Below are positions 35,876 through 45,021 of a stretch of DNA of 64,000 nucleotides, one piece after another. Source of the DNA: an uncultured Burkholderiaceae bacterium (lineage in GTDB: Bacteria > Pseudomonadota > Gammaproteobacteria > Burkholderiales > Burkholderiaceae). The stretch spans positions 1-64,000 of the forward strand of contig CALMPB010000369.1 of NCBI GenBank assembly GCA_937871985.1, given 5' to 3'. The translations under genes were made by a program, and so were the position numbers. Every line of letters starts with the position of its first letter. The stretch's first letter is position 1. The notes below the pieces were generated by a model. It searched no databases and was not told where the DNA came from. It worked only from the letters and a program-made list of their open reading frames with translations.

Positions 35876-36547
35876 CTAGGGATCGATCCGCGGGACGGTG
35901 GGACGCGGGCGCTTGAGAATCTCGCCCAAAGCCGCGTAGAACGGCCCGCCCAGGCGGGCAATGGGATCGATGGCGACGCTATCCACATGATTCCCGTCGT
36001 ACACGGCCGGATCCAGATGAAACATGACCACCTCGCCGATGTACAGCGTATTGGTGCCTGTTCCCAACGGCACCATGTGCGCCAGCCGGCACTCCATCTG
36101 CACGGGTGAAATCGCCACACGCGGCACCTTGACCAGGCGGCCGGGCAGCGTGGCAATGCCCAGATGCTCGGCCTCGCTGGCATGCGAGGGATACAAGGCG
36201 CTGCTGGCGTTCATCAGATCCAGCACGGCGCGCGTCGCCACATTGACCACGAACTCGCCGGTTTCCCGGATGTTGCGGGCGGTGTCCTTCAGGGCGCCAT
36301 CGTCCTGGGCGGAAATATTGACGGCCAGCATGGGCGGCGTATCGGACACATAGTTGTAGGAGCTGAACGGCGCCACATTGACAATGCCGTTTTGCCCGCA
36401 GGTGGTGATCCAGGCCACAGGCCGGGGCACCACCACGCCGGTGAGCAATTTGTAGGCCATGGACGCCGACAACTCCGAGGTCGGCAGGGAAGTGAAGTTT
36501 TCGTGGGTGGCTTGCATCATGGTTGCACCAAGGCTCCTGGCCGGCAT
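35876..36547 (-). CDS. Flavin reductase-like protein (DIM6/NTAB family)
   Basis: A 223-residue FMN-binding split-barrel protein: GVVVPRPVAWITTCGQNGIVNVAPFSSYNYVSDTPPML is the characteristic start of this family. Members supply reduced flavin, or bind FMN for ring oxygenases. It follows the dioxygenase beta subunit by 3 bp. A downstream start at 36520 is also possible. A Rieske dioxygenase normally uses a ferredoxin reductase, so this protein could support another monooxygenase or serve as an unusual electron donor. Confidence 0.85.
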   Translation of the reverse strand: MPARSLGATMMQATHENFTSLPTSELSASMAYKLLTGVVVPRPVAWITTCGQNGIVNVAPFSSYNYVSDTPPMLAVNISAQDDGALKDTARNIRETGEFVVNVATRAVLDLMNASSALYPSHASEAEHLGIATLPGRLVKVPRVAISPVQMECRLAHMVPLGTGTNTLYIGEVVMFHLDPAVYDGNHVDSVAIDPIARLGGPFYAALGEILKRPRPTVPRIDP

Positions 36548-36550
36548 GTT

Positions 36551-37036
36551 TCAGATGAACAATTGTATGCTGGGCAAGAAGCCGTCCATGTTCAATAGTT
36601 CGATCTTTTTTTCCACGATGCGCAATTGCCCTTCGGCTTCGCGCAGCATATAGTGCACGCGCGCGCCCAGCACCACCTGGCTTCCTGCCTGATGCTCCAG
36701 GTAGACGATGTTGCTCGTCAGCCCCGGCAGCCCGCCGCCGGCCTCGCCCGCATCGACGTCGGGGCGCTGCACCACGTGCATGCTGCGCACCGGAGGCTGC
36801 AAGGAATGGGCCTGTGGATGGCTGAGCCGCTCGATGCGCAGCTTGAGCAGCATCTTGTCCTCCAGCGCGATGCTGGCCTGCGTATGGCGGTCGGTTTGCC
36901 CTGGCCGGGTGGGAATCCAGTAGATGCCGTCGTCCGCGAACAGGTCATACCATTGCTCGAACCGCCTGTCGTCCAGCAAACGATTCTCGTGATACACGAA
37001 TTCGATCAGGCGGTCGTTCGATTCAGATTTGCTCAT
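36551..37036 (-). CDS. Aromatic-ring-hydroxylating dioxygenase, small (beta) subunit
   Basis: A 161-residue SnoaL/NTF2-fold beta subunit: FVYHENRLLDDRRFEQWYDLFADDGIYW is the usual N-terminal signature. The start overlaps the alpha-subunit stop by 4 bp. It supports the alpha3-beta3 structure of the Rieske dioxygenase and helps set specificity. Confidence 0.92.
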   Translation of the reverse strand: MSKSESNDRLIEFVYHENRLLDDRRFEQWYDLFADDGIYWIPTRPGQTDRHTQASIALEDKMLLKLRIERLSHPQAHSLQPPVRSMHVVQRPDVDAGEAGGGLPGLTSNIVYLEHQAGSQVVLGARVHYMLREAEGQLRIVEKKIELLNMDGFLPSIQLFI

Positions 37037-38352
37037 GCCTGGGCTCCGGTAGGTTGCATCAACAGCGCATGCCAGGCGCGGTACTGATTGCGCATGACCA
37101 GTTCGTTATTGCCGTCCTCGAAGCGGCAATCGCCCTGCTCTCGCTCGGCCGGGTCGAACTGGCGCTGCAGATTGACCCAGGGGTTGCCTGCCGCGGCCAG
37201 GCTGGCCTGCTGGCTTTCAAACAAATGCACGTCGTCATGGGACACCACGCTCATGGGCGAGAAAACCAGCCGGCTATAGGTAAGGCCGCGCTCGAGCATG
37301 ATGTCGGGCGCCCCCTTGGGCTGGAAGGCCCAGACCTCCAACTGAGTAAGATTCGCGGCCAGGGGCCTTAGCACCCGCAGTATCTGCGGCGAACCCTTTG
37401 TGGCCAAGCTGGGGTAAAGCACCACGTTCTGCGGCGAGAAGGCGAGAATCTCGCGGGCCCGCTCTTTGCCGTGCGCCTGTTCCAGCGCTTCCTGGTAGCC
37501 GGGAATATCGGAGTAATCGGTATGAATGCTGAACTTGGTGCCGAGAATGCTGTGCCCGTTGGGCAAGGTTCTGGCGCCCATCTTGGTATAGAAATCGTAG
37601 CCCGAGCCAAAAGGCAGCAACTGCTCCAGAGCCGTTGGATTGGTTTTCAGGAACTCCTCGCCCACCTGCCGGGCCGTGTCCGCTGCGGATTCGTGCGTGG
37701 AAATGGGATGAACCGTGTCGTTGATGTTTTCAAGATACATCTTCCAATTGCAGCGGATGACGCTGCGGATGCAACTGTCGGCGATCAACAGTTCGCCTTC
37801 GGGAGAGCGGTCGGCCATATTGTCGAGCGCGCCGAGGGTTTCGCCGAAATACTCCTGGAACGACATGCCTTGTTGGCTGAGGCGCGCAAACACGAACCCC
37901 CGGTAGGTTTCCACTCCGCCTGGCACCGACAGCCCTTCGGCGGCGGGGCTGGAGTCGAATCCGGTGTCCTTATAGCCCGCCTTGAGCGAAACCGCCAGCA
38001 AGGCGCCGTCGGTTTTGTAGCACCACGCGTGGTAGGGGCAGCGCAGCATGCGCCCGGCATTGCCCCGCGGCCTGGAAACGAGGCTGGCGCCTTTGTGGGC
38101 GCAGCGGTTGATCAGCACGCGCACACTGCCATCGCTGTGCCGGATCATGATGACCGGGCTGCCGGCCAGCTCCAGCGTTATGTAGTCGCCCACCTGCGGA
38201 ACCTGGCTTGCATGGCCCACGTAAAGCCACGACCGGGCGAATACCCGCTCTTGCTCCAGCTGAAAAATTTCGTCGCTGATGTACGCATCGCGGTGAATCT
38301 GGTTATTGGAAACCAGTCCCGCAACAGCTTCGGCATCGGTACGGTAAGGCAT
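37033..38352 (-). CDS. Aromatic-ring-hydroxylating dioxygenase, large (alpha) subunit
   Basis: A 439-residue Rieske oxygenase alpha subunit. The Rieske cluster ligands are Cys84, His86, Cys105 and His108 (CAHKGASL...CPYHAW). The mononuclear iron site includes Asp212, His215 and His220 in NINDTVHPISTHES. GGGAAG precedes the ATG. With the beta subunit downstream it should dihydroxylate an aromatic acid or amine using oxygen and NAD(P)H. No ferredoxin or ferredoxin reductase gene is adjacent. The nearest functional relatives are benzoate/anthranilate/terephthalate-type dioxygenases, but the substrate cannot be assigned. Confidence 0.92.
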   Translation of the reverse strand: MPYRTDAEAVAGLVSNNQIHRDAYISDEIFQLEQERVFARSWLYVGHASQVPQVGDYITLELAGSPVIMIRHSDGSVRVLINRCAHKGASLVSRPRGNAGRMLRCPYHAWCYKTDGALLAVSLKAGYKDTGFDSSPAAEGLSVPGGVETYRGFVFARLSQQGMSFQEYFGETLGALDNMADRSPEGELLIADSCIRSVIRCNWKMYLENINDTVHPISTHESAADTARQVGEEFLKTNPTALEQLLPFGSGYDFYTKMGARTLPNGHSILGTKFSIHTDYSDIPGYQEALEQAHGKERAREILAFSPQNVVLYPSLATKGSPQILRVLRPLAANLTQLEVWAFQPKGAPDIMLERGLTYSRLVFSPMSVVSHDDVHLFESQQASLAAAGNPWVNLQRQFDPAEREQGDCRFEDGNNELVMRNQYRAWHALLMQPTGAQA

Positions 38353-38395
38353 GATTTATCTTCCCATATTCATGGATGAACGGCCGGCGCCCCAG

Positions 38396-40273
38396 CTATG
38401 CTTGAAACTCCAGACGTGTTTCCGGAACGGCCTCGGCGTTTTCCTTCCCGCTCGCAGGACGCGGCCACACGGCAGCTACGTCATCGGGCGGCACGGACGA
38501 CAGAAGCAGACGTGTATAGGGGTGGGACGGATTGCTGAACACGGCTTCGGTATCGCCCTGCTCGACCACCTCGCCCTTGCACATGACCAGAACGCGCCGG
38601 CATAAATAGCGGACGACGGAAAGATCGTGCGAGATGAAGACCACGGCAACACCAAGCTCGCGATTGAGCTGCAGCAGCAAGTTCAAGATCAAGGCCTGAA
38701 CCGAAACATCCAGGCCGGACACGATTTCATCGGCCACCAATAGCTGCGGTTGCGCGCACAGGGCCCGCGCGATATTGACGCGCTGCTTCTGCCCGCCCGA
38801 CAACTGCGAAGGAAAGCGGCCCATGGCATCCATGGCCATCCCCACCTGGCCCATCAGTTTCGCGGCAATCCGGCTGCGCTCTGCCGTAGAGATGTCGCCG
38901 CGGGTTTCCAGCACCTGGGTAATCAGTTTTTGCACCGTGCGGCGCGGATTCAGCGCGGAATCCGGATCCTGGAAAACCATTTGCACGATTTTCCTCATGG
39001 TTCGGGCAGCCTCGACGGAAGCCCCCGACCGTGCCACGCCGTTGATATGAACGGTACCTTGCGACGGCTCCAGCAAACCCACGATAAGACGCGCCAATGT
39101 GCTTTTGCCGCTGCCGCTTTCCCCGACCACGCCCAGCAATTCGCCCGGAGCCACCGAAAGAGACAAAGGCCGAAGCGCATGGAACACCACACGTTCCCCG
39201 CCGGAACGGCTGTAATAGCTGCGGCTGACATCCTTGAGCTCGATGAGGGGCCGTCCCAGCCCATTGGGGCTGTCGGGCAGCACATGGACTTGCGGCTGCA
39301 ACGTGGCTGCGGAAGACCGGCAGGCTCCCGCGCAAGCGACGAAATGATCGGGGGCGATCTGCGCAAGCACGGGGACGCTGCTTTCGCAATCGCCATTGCG
39401 CGTCGGGCAGCGGCGTGCAAACCGGCAGCCCTTGAGCTCGGCCATGTCCTTGAGGCCCGGCATCAACTCGGCCAGGGACGGCAGCACGAACTGCCGGCCG
39501 TCGAGGCTGGGCGTGGCGGTTTTCAGAGACCAGGAATACGGATGGCTGGGGGACTCGAGCACGCGCCGCGCCGGGCCGCGCTCGACGACGTCGCCCGCAT
39601 ACAGCACCGCCACTTCGTCGCATACATGCGCAGCCATCCGCAGATCGTGCGTGATAAGTATGACCGCCGTATTGTGCTTGCTTTGCACTTCGCGCAGGAT
39701 GCGGATGATCTGGGCCTGGGTGATGACATCCAGCGCGGTGGTGGGCTCGTCCGCCACGATCAGCTCGGGATCTCCCGAAAAGGCCATGGCGATAAGAATG
39801 CGCTGGCACTGCCCGCCCGAAAGCTGATGCGCGTAACGCCCCAGCATGGAGCCCGGATCGGGCAGGCCGACTTCGGTCAGGCGCGCAATACTGTAGGATT
39901 CCCATTCCTTGCGCGGCAAACCCAGGTATTTGAGATGCTCGAACATTTGCTGCCTGATGGTGAACACCGGGTTCAGCGCGGACAGCGGCTCTTGTGGAAT
40001 GAAGGCAATACGCTTGCCCAGGAAGGAACGCGCCTGCTTGCCGGTAAGCGCTTCGCCCTGAAAACGCACGTGACCCGAGGAGAATCGCAGATTCTCGGGA
40101 AGCATGCCCGATATGACTCGTCCCACCATGCTCTTGCCCGCGCCGGACTCTCCGACCAGGCCAAGCACTTTGCCTTGCTCGACCTGGAACGATACGTTGC
40201 GCAACAACGCCACGCTGGAGCCGCCCACCTTGACGTCCACGGAAACCTTGTCGAATTCCAATACCGGCTGCAT
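38396..40273 (-). CDS. Fused two-domain peptide-type ABC ATPase (DppD-DppF fusion)
   Basis: The ATG at 40273 (sharing one base with the permease stop, TGATG) gives 625 residues. Two ABC ATPase modules are present. The first has Walker A GESGAGKSM, signature LSGGQCQR and Walker B LIVADEPTTALD; after it comes an Opp/Dpp C-terminal extension with CRFARRCPTRNGDC. The second has GESGSGKSTLARL, LSGGQKQR and LLVADEIVSGLDVSVQ. The upstream continuation of the open frame is antisense to the permease and is rejected. It powers the adjacent DppB/DppC-like permease pair. Fused forms like this occur in YejF-type systems. Confidence 0.92.
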   Translation of the reverse strand: MQPVLEFDKVSVDVKVGGSSVALLRNVSFQVEQGKVLGLVGESGAGKSMVGRVISGMLPENLRFSSGHVRFQGEALTGKQARSFLGKRIAFIPQEPLSALNPVFTIRQQMFEHLKYLGLPRKEWESYSIARLTEVGLPDPGSMLGRYAHQLSGGQCQRILIAMAFSGDPELIVADEPTTALDVITQAQIIRILREVQSKHNTAVILITHDLRMAAHVCDEVAVLYAGDVVERGPARRVLESPSHPYSWSLKTATPSLDGRQFVLPSLAELMPGLKDMAELKGCRFARRCPTRNGDCESSVPVLAQIAPDHFVACAGACRSSAATLQPQVHVLPDSPNGLGRPLIELKDVSRSYYSRSGGERVVFHALRPLSLSVAPGELLGVVGESGSGKSTLARLIVGLLEPSQGTVHINGVARSGASVEAARTMRKIVQMVFQDPDSALNPRRTVQKLITQVLETRGDISTAERSRIAAKLMGQVGMAMDAMGRFPSQLSGGQKQRVNIARALCAQPQLLVADEIVSGLDVSVQALILNLLLQLNRELGVAVVFISHDLSVVRYLCRRVLVMCKGEVVEQGDTEAVFSNPSHPYTRLLLSSVPPDDVAAVWPRPASGKENAEAVPETRLEFQA

Positions 40274-41160
40274 CAGTCGCTCCCACGTTGTTTCAATCGC
40301 GGATCCAGCACCACCCGCAAGCCATCGCTGAGCAGATTGAACGCCAGCACGGCAAAGACGATTCCACATACGGGCGCCAGCAGATTCCAGCTTGCCTGAT
40401 AGATCTGGTCGCGGCCGTCGGCCAGCATGACGCCCCAGGCCACGACATTGGAGGGCACCGACAGGCCGACGAAACTGAGAATGGCCTCGACCACGATGGC
40501 AATGCCCATTTCCAGGCTGAACAGCGTGATGATCAACGGCATGACGCTGGGCAGAACCTCGTGCGCCATGACCCGCCAGTGCGAGAATCCCAGCAGGCGC
40601 GCGGCATACACGTATTCGCGCTGCCTTGCCACCAGGACCTCGGCACGCACGACGCGATAGAACCGGGTCCAGTCGACCAGCACGATAGCCAGGATAACAT
40701 TGGTGACGCCGGTACCCAACCCCACCATCAGCATCATGGAAAACACCACGGGCGGGAACGCCATCCAAAGCACGACAACGGCGCTGACGAATCGGTCGAA
40801 CCAACCGCCGATATATCCGGCCAGGATGGCCAGCACCGTGCCCAGCAGCATGGTTCCCGTGGCGACAACCACGGCAACCAGCAAGGCCACCCGGCTGCCG
40901 AAGATAAGCCGCGACAAAACGCAGCGCCCCAAGGCGTCCGTTCCCAACGGATATTGCGCCATGCCGCCCGCCGACCAGGCCGGCGGCAGCACGGTCGACA
41001 TGAGGTCTTGCGCATTGGGGTCGTTGGGGGCAAGCCATGGCGCGAACACCGCCACGAATACGAAGACCAGCACCAGCATGCTGCCCACCAGCACCTTCGG
41101 ATGCCTGAAGATGCGTGTGAACGCCGCGCTGCGAACCGGGTTTATGGCGATCGCTGTCAT
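40273..41160 (-). CDS. Peptide-type ABC transporter permease, DppC-like
   Basis: A 295-residue permease with six helices. The DppC pattern is clear: an N-terminal helix followed by APWLAPNDPNAQDL, PLGTDALGRCVLSRLIFG, and the EAA loop LLGFSHWRVMAHEVLPSVMP. It overlaps DppB by 4 bp (ATGA) and the ATPase by 1 bp, a tight operon. Confidence 0.92.
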   Translation of the reverse strand: MTAIAINPVRSAAFTRIFRHPKVLVGSMLVLVFVFVAVFAPWLAPNDPNAQDLMSTVLPPAWSAGGMAQYPLGTDALGRCVLSRLIFGSRVALLVAVVVATGTMLLGTVLAILAGYIGGWFDRFVSAVVVLWMAFPPVVFSMMLMVGLGTGVTNVILAIVLVDWTRFYRVVRAEVLVARQREYVYAARLLGFSHWRVMAHEVLPSVMPLIITLFSLEMGIAIVVEAILSFVGLSVPSNVVAWGVMLADGRDQIYQASWNLLAPVCGIVFAVLAFNLLSDGLRVVLDPRLKQRGSD

Positions 41161-42170
41161 GAAACTCTAAGCCTTGGGTTAAGCACCGCATACAAGCCAT
41201 CGACGCAGAAATTGACGAACAGCACCATCAAGCAGAACACCAGCGCCACGCCCTGGATGAGCGGCAGGTCGTAGTTCTTGATGGCCTGCACCATAAGATT
41301 GCCGATGCCGGGAAACGAAAAAATCACCTCGATCAGCAACGTGCCGCCAAACAGAAAACCAAACTGCACGCCGATGAGCGTCAGTGTCGGAAGCGCGGCG
41401 TTCTTCAGCATGTGCAGCAATAGCACCCGCCATTCGGGCACTCCCCGCAGACGCGCCACATTGACATACTGCGAAGTCGCGGTATCGATCAGGCTGGAAC
41501 GCAACACACGGATGATGATGGGGCTGAAGGCCAGGGCCAATGCGAAAGCCGGCAACAGCAAATGCGCAAAGGCATCCAGCCATGCCGACCACTGCCCGCT
41601 CAGCAGCAGGTCGATAAGAAGAAAGCCCGTTCCGTGGGGGGCGGTAATGCTGGAATCCAGGCGGCCCATGAACGGCAGCACCGGAAACAGGACGCCAAGC
41701 AAAAGAATAAGAATGATGCCCCACAGGAACGACGGTACGGAAAGCAGAAACACCAGAAAGAAATCCGCGGCGACTTCACCCCTTTTGCGGTCCAGCAAAT
41801 ACAGCACTATGCCGCCGGGAATGGAAATGAGCAGCGCCATGACCAGGCTGACCAGCACGAGTTCCAGCGTGGCCGGCAATGCCGCGCCCAGCAGTTCCGA
41901 TACCGGTTCGCGAAAGAAAATGGATCGGCCCAGATCGCCGTGCACCGCATTGCCCAGCCACACCATGTATTGATGGGAGACCGAACCATCCATGCCCAGG
42001 GCCTTGCGCAGCAGGTCGACATCGGCCTGCGTGGCCGACGGCGGCAGCATCATTCCCAAGGGGTCGGAGGGAATCATGCGCAATACGACGAATACCACCA
42101 TGGAAAGGAATAGCGCGGTGATGACCATGACGCCCAGCTTGCGCCCCAGCAGCGAAACAATGGGAGTCAT
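41157..42170 (-). CDS. Peptide-type ABC transporter permease, DppB-like
   Basis: The ATG at 42170 gives 337 residues beginning TPIVSLLGRKLGVMVITALFLS, as expected of DppB; the open frame extends 20 codons upstream. Motifs: IPSDPLGMMLPPSATQADVDLLRKALGMDG and the EAA loop ARLRGVPEWRVLLLHMLKNAALP. It forms the heterodimeric channel with the DppC-like subunit. Confidence 0.9.
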   Translation of the reverse strand: MTPIVSLLGRKLGVMVITALFLSMVVFVVLRMIPSDPLGMMLPPSATQADVDLLRKALGMDGSVSHQYMVWLGNAVHGDLGRSIFFREPVSELLGAALPATLELVLVSLVMALLISIPGGIVLYLLDRKRGEVAADFFLVFLLSVPSFLWGIILILLLGVLFPVLPFMGRLDSSITAPHGTGFLLIDLLLSGQWSAWLDAFAHLLLPAFALALAFSPIIIRVLRSSLIDTATSQYVNVARLRGVPEWRVLLLHMLKNAALPTLTLIGVQFGFLFGGTLLIEVIFSFPGIGNLMVQAIKNYDLPLIQGVALVFCLMVLFVNFCVDGLYAVLNPRLRVS

Positions 42171-42268
42171 GCGGCGCCCGTCCAAATACAGAGGTTGAGC
42201 AGGCGCGGACCGCAAGCCGGCGCATTGCATATTGGTTTAATCGGCATAACGATCGCGCCCTTGAAACC

Positions 42269-43795
42269 TTATTTTTTCCAGGAATACTCTTGCGGCAGAA
42301 TGTAGCCGGTTTGATAAGTGGGAACGTTCAGCCCCTTCTTGTAGGCAACCGTCGCAATGGATTGCAAGACCGGCAAGCTCCATGCGTTCTCGGCGGCTTC
42401 GCGGTTGAGCGCCTGATACCCGGCCACCCGCTTGGCTTCGTCCATTTGCCCGTTCAGCGCATCGAGCTGGGTAGAAAGCTTGGCTTCCTTCCAGGTGGAG
42501 AAACGCAGGCGCGGATCCAGGATCCGGCCGGTGAAGATTTCCGGGTCGCCCGTTGCATTGGCCCAGCTGTACAGCATGACGCCCGTCAGCTTGGACGAAT
42601 GGCTGAGCTCCAGATACTTGGCAACGGTGATTTCTTCGACCGTGGTGTCGATGCCGATTTGAGTCCACATTTGCGCAATCGCACGCGCCACGTCGTAATC
42701 CGACGGGAACGTGTTATTGGTGGAGAGCAGATGAATCCGCAGGGGCTTTTCCTTGCTATAGCCGGCTTTGGCCAGTTCGGCAACGGCTTCGTTCTTGTTG
42801 TACTCGACCTTGTAGCCAGGCACGTCGCCGGGCGAACCCTTGGTGGCCAGAACGGAGATCGGCTGCGCAACGTTGTTATAGAAAGCGCGCGACAATCCAG
42901 CCTTGTTGATGGCAAGCTGCATGGCCTTGCGCACATGGATATCCTGGAAGGTCGGCACATAGCTGGGTATCTGCAAAATATAGATTTCGCTGTATGGATA
43001 CACCTTGGCCTGCAGTTTGGGGTTCTTTTCCAGGCGCGTGACTTCGCGCACCGGGATCTGCACCGAAATGTCGGATCGACCGGATTCCACCGCAGCCACC
43101 CGTGCCGACGCATCGGGCACGATTTCGAAAACCACGCGCTTGATGGCGGGCGCCCCCTTCCAGTAGCCGTCGAAAGCTTCCAGCGTAATGCGCGAGCCGC
43201 GCTTGTAATCGACCAGCTTGTAGGGCCCCGCCCCGATTGGATGCTTGACGAATTCGGCTTCGCCCACCTGCTCGAAATAAGCCTTGGGCAGAATATAGGC
43301 CGACAAGAAAGCCAGGCCCTTCATCGCCGTCGGGGTTGCCTGGGAAAAGGTAATGACGGCCTTGTCGGGCGCCGTAACCTCGACCGACTTCAGGGTGGGA
43401 AGCATGCCGTGCAGCGCCAGAATCTTGTTCTGGATCGCCCGGTCCAGGGTGAACTTGAGGTCTTGCGCCGACATTTTGCTGCCGTCCTGGAAAAGCACGC
43501 CATCGCGCATTTGAACCTCGAGCTTTGTGCCCGTATCGTCCAGCCAATGCCAAGCCTTGATGAGGCGCGGCTCGACCTGCAGATCGTTGTTCACGAACAG
43601 CGGGGAGTCGAACACCGCCTTGTAAATGGATTGCCCTGCCGGATACGTCACCGCCGTGGGATCCCAGCTTGGGACATCGACCGGATACGCAATAGTGAGT
43701 TCGGATGGATGTTCTTGCGCTTGCGCCCAGCCGGCCATCAAACCCATGGTCGCGCACAGCATCAACCCTATTGTTTTGTTACGCCATATTTTCAC
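42269..43795 (-). CDS. Peptide-type ABC transporter binding protein (SBP_bac_5)
   Basis: The GTG at 43795, with AAGGAAAG upstream, gives 508 residues with a clean signal peptide (KIWRNKTIGLMLCATMGLMAGWAQAQ). The SBP_bac_5 domain begins ELTIAYPVDVPSWDPT. It is the first gene of the operon and defines its uptake specificity. Peptide-type binding proteins can carry non-peptide ligands such as nickel chelators, sugars or aromatic conjugates; the ring-dioxygenase genes downstream make an aromatic ligand likely, but this is inference. Confidence 0.9.
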   Translation of the reverse strand: MKIWRNKTIGLMLCATMGLMAGWAQAQEHPSELTIAYPVDVPSWDPTAVTYPAGQSIYKAVFDSPLFVNNDLQVEPRLIKAWHWLDDTGTKLEVQMRDGVLFQDGSKMSAQDLKFTLDRAIQNKILALHGMLPTLKSVEVTAPDKAVITFSQATPTAMKGLAFLSAYILPKAYFEQVGEAEFVKHPIGAGPYKLVDYKRGSRITLEAFDGYWKGAPAIKRVVFEIVPDASARVAAVESGRSDISVQIPVREVTRLEKNPKLQAKVYPYSEIYILQIPSYVPTFQDIHVRKAMQLAINKAGLSRAFYNNVAQPISVLATKGSPGDVPGYKVEYNKNEAVAELAKAGYSKEKPLRIHLLSTNNTFPSDYDVARAIAQMWTQIGIDTTVEEITVAKYLELSHSSKLTGVMLYSWANATGDPEIFTGRILDPRLRFSTWKEAKLSTQLDALNGQMDEAKRVAGYQALNREAAENAWSLPVLQSIATVAYKKGLNVPTYQTGYILPQEYSWKK

Positions 43796-44183
43796 GGAGC
43801 TTTCCTTAAGTATGGATGGTTTGCAGACACCCAATTGAATGAACAGATTCCAGCCGGAAACGCAGGCTGCCGCATGTAAATCAATTGCCCGTAAAAAGTA
43901 TATTGTTTATTATAAAAATCAGTCGATAATGGTTTTCCCTATTTTTAATAACATTAAAATCAACAAGTTAATTTAAATTCAATTAGTATATAGATATTAT
44001 GAAAATGCTAGAACCTTGCCCAGGATCAGAAACAATGGCAAAACTCCATTTTCAATACACGGATGCAAAAACGCCCGAAGCCGCGGCGCCCCGCCCGGCG
44101 GAACCGGGAGTGGGAAGCTGGTATGCTGCAAGCTATCGGTTCGCTGCTCCACCAAGGCCTGTTACCACCTACCACCGCCAACC
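43796..44183. promoter_or_regulatory. AT-rich divergent region between the transporter operon and its GntR gene
   Basis: About 388 bp with no supported gene. Positions 43890-44000 are very AT-rich against a GC-rich background and probably hold divergent promoters. Reading frames continue upstream of the GntR ATG but look non-coding. I could not find a clear FadR/GntR-type palindrome by eye. Confidence 0.5.
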
Positions 44184-44903
44184 ATGACATCGCTTTCAAG
44201 CCCAGCCCGGCGAAGCCCGCAAAAAACGACCGCCACGCGCAAGCCGAATATGCGCGAGCAGGTCTATCTGCACTTGCGCGCACGCATGCAAAAGGGTGAA
44301 ATCCACTTCGACGACAGGCTGGTCGATCACGAAATCGCGGCCGACCTGCGGGTGTCCCGCATGCCGGTTCGCGAAGCGCTGCTGCAACTGAAAAACGAGG
44401 GGCTGCTGGACAGCACTTCCCGCGGCTTCGTCTTGCGCCGCTTCACCCCCACCGATATCGCACAACTGTTCGAAGTACGGCTGCTGCTGGAACCGGCGGC
44501 GGCCGCGGCGGCATGCGAAAAAGCCACGCTGGAAGGACTGGCCATCATGCGCATGGCAACCGACGAGTCCGAAAAAGCGCATCACGCAAGCGACATCCTC
44601 GCCTACATGAAAGCGAACACCACGTTCCGCTCCACATGGATCAGCCTGGTTCCGAACCCCCACCTGGCCAATATGATCTCCAGGCTGGTCGACCACGTCG
44701 AAGCCGTGCGCCTCGCCACGCTGCGCGATCCGAAATGGCGGGCCTCATCGTTGCTGTCCACGCAAAAAATCATGGACGGCTTCATGAAAAAAGACACCGA
44801 CCTGGTTCAGGAAAGTGTCCGTTATAACCTGCGCCACGCGGCCGCCGCCTACTACGCTGTCCAGGACGCCATGATGCTGGAGACCAAGCAGGCCGAGGCC
44901 TGA
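44184..44903 (+). CDS. GntR-family (FCD/FadR subfamily) regulator
   Basis: The ATG at 44184 gives 239 residues. A GntR winged helix is at about 22-88 (NMREQVYLHLRARMQKGEI... RVSRMPVREALLQLKNEGLLD), and the helical FCD effector domain follows, with a metal/ligand histidine pattern near the C-terminus (RYNLRHAAAAYY). It is divergent from the Dpp-like/dioxygenase operon, and is therefore its likely regulator. Confidence 0.87.
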   Translation: MTSLSSPARRSPQKTTATRKPNMREQVYLHLRARMQKGEIHFDDRLVDHEIAADLRVSRMPVREALLQLKNEGLLDSTSRGFVLRRFTPTDIAQLFEVRLLLEPAAAAAACEKATLEGLAIMRMATDESEKAHHASDILAYMKANTTFRSTWISLVPNPHLANMISRLVDHVEAVRLATLRDPKWRASSLLSTQKIMDGFMKKDTDLVQESVRYNLRHAAAAYYAVQDAMMLETKQAEA

Positions 44904-45021
44904 AGCCTGTTCAGCGCACCAAGGCCTGTTCCGTGTGCCTTGCGGCAAACCGAGAGCCGCACTATCAGGCTTTCGGCAAGGCCCCTATCCAGGCAGGCTC
45001 CACCGACAATGGGCGCTTACC

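Noticed and set aside
40274..41200. N-terminal extension of the fused ATPase frame
   Set aside because: The extension reads through the DppC-like permease region in another frame and has random composition; the ATG at 40273 with the TGATG overlap is the natural start.
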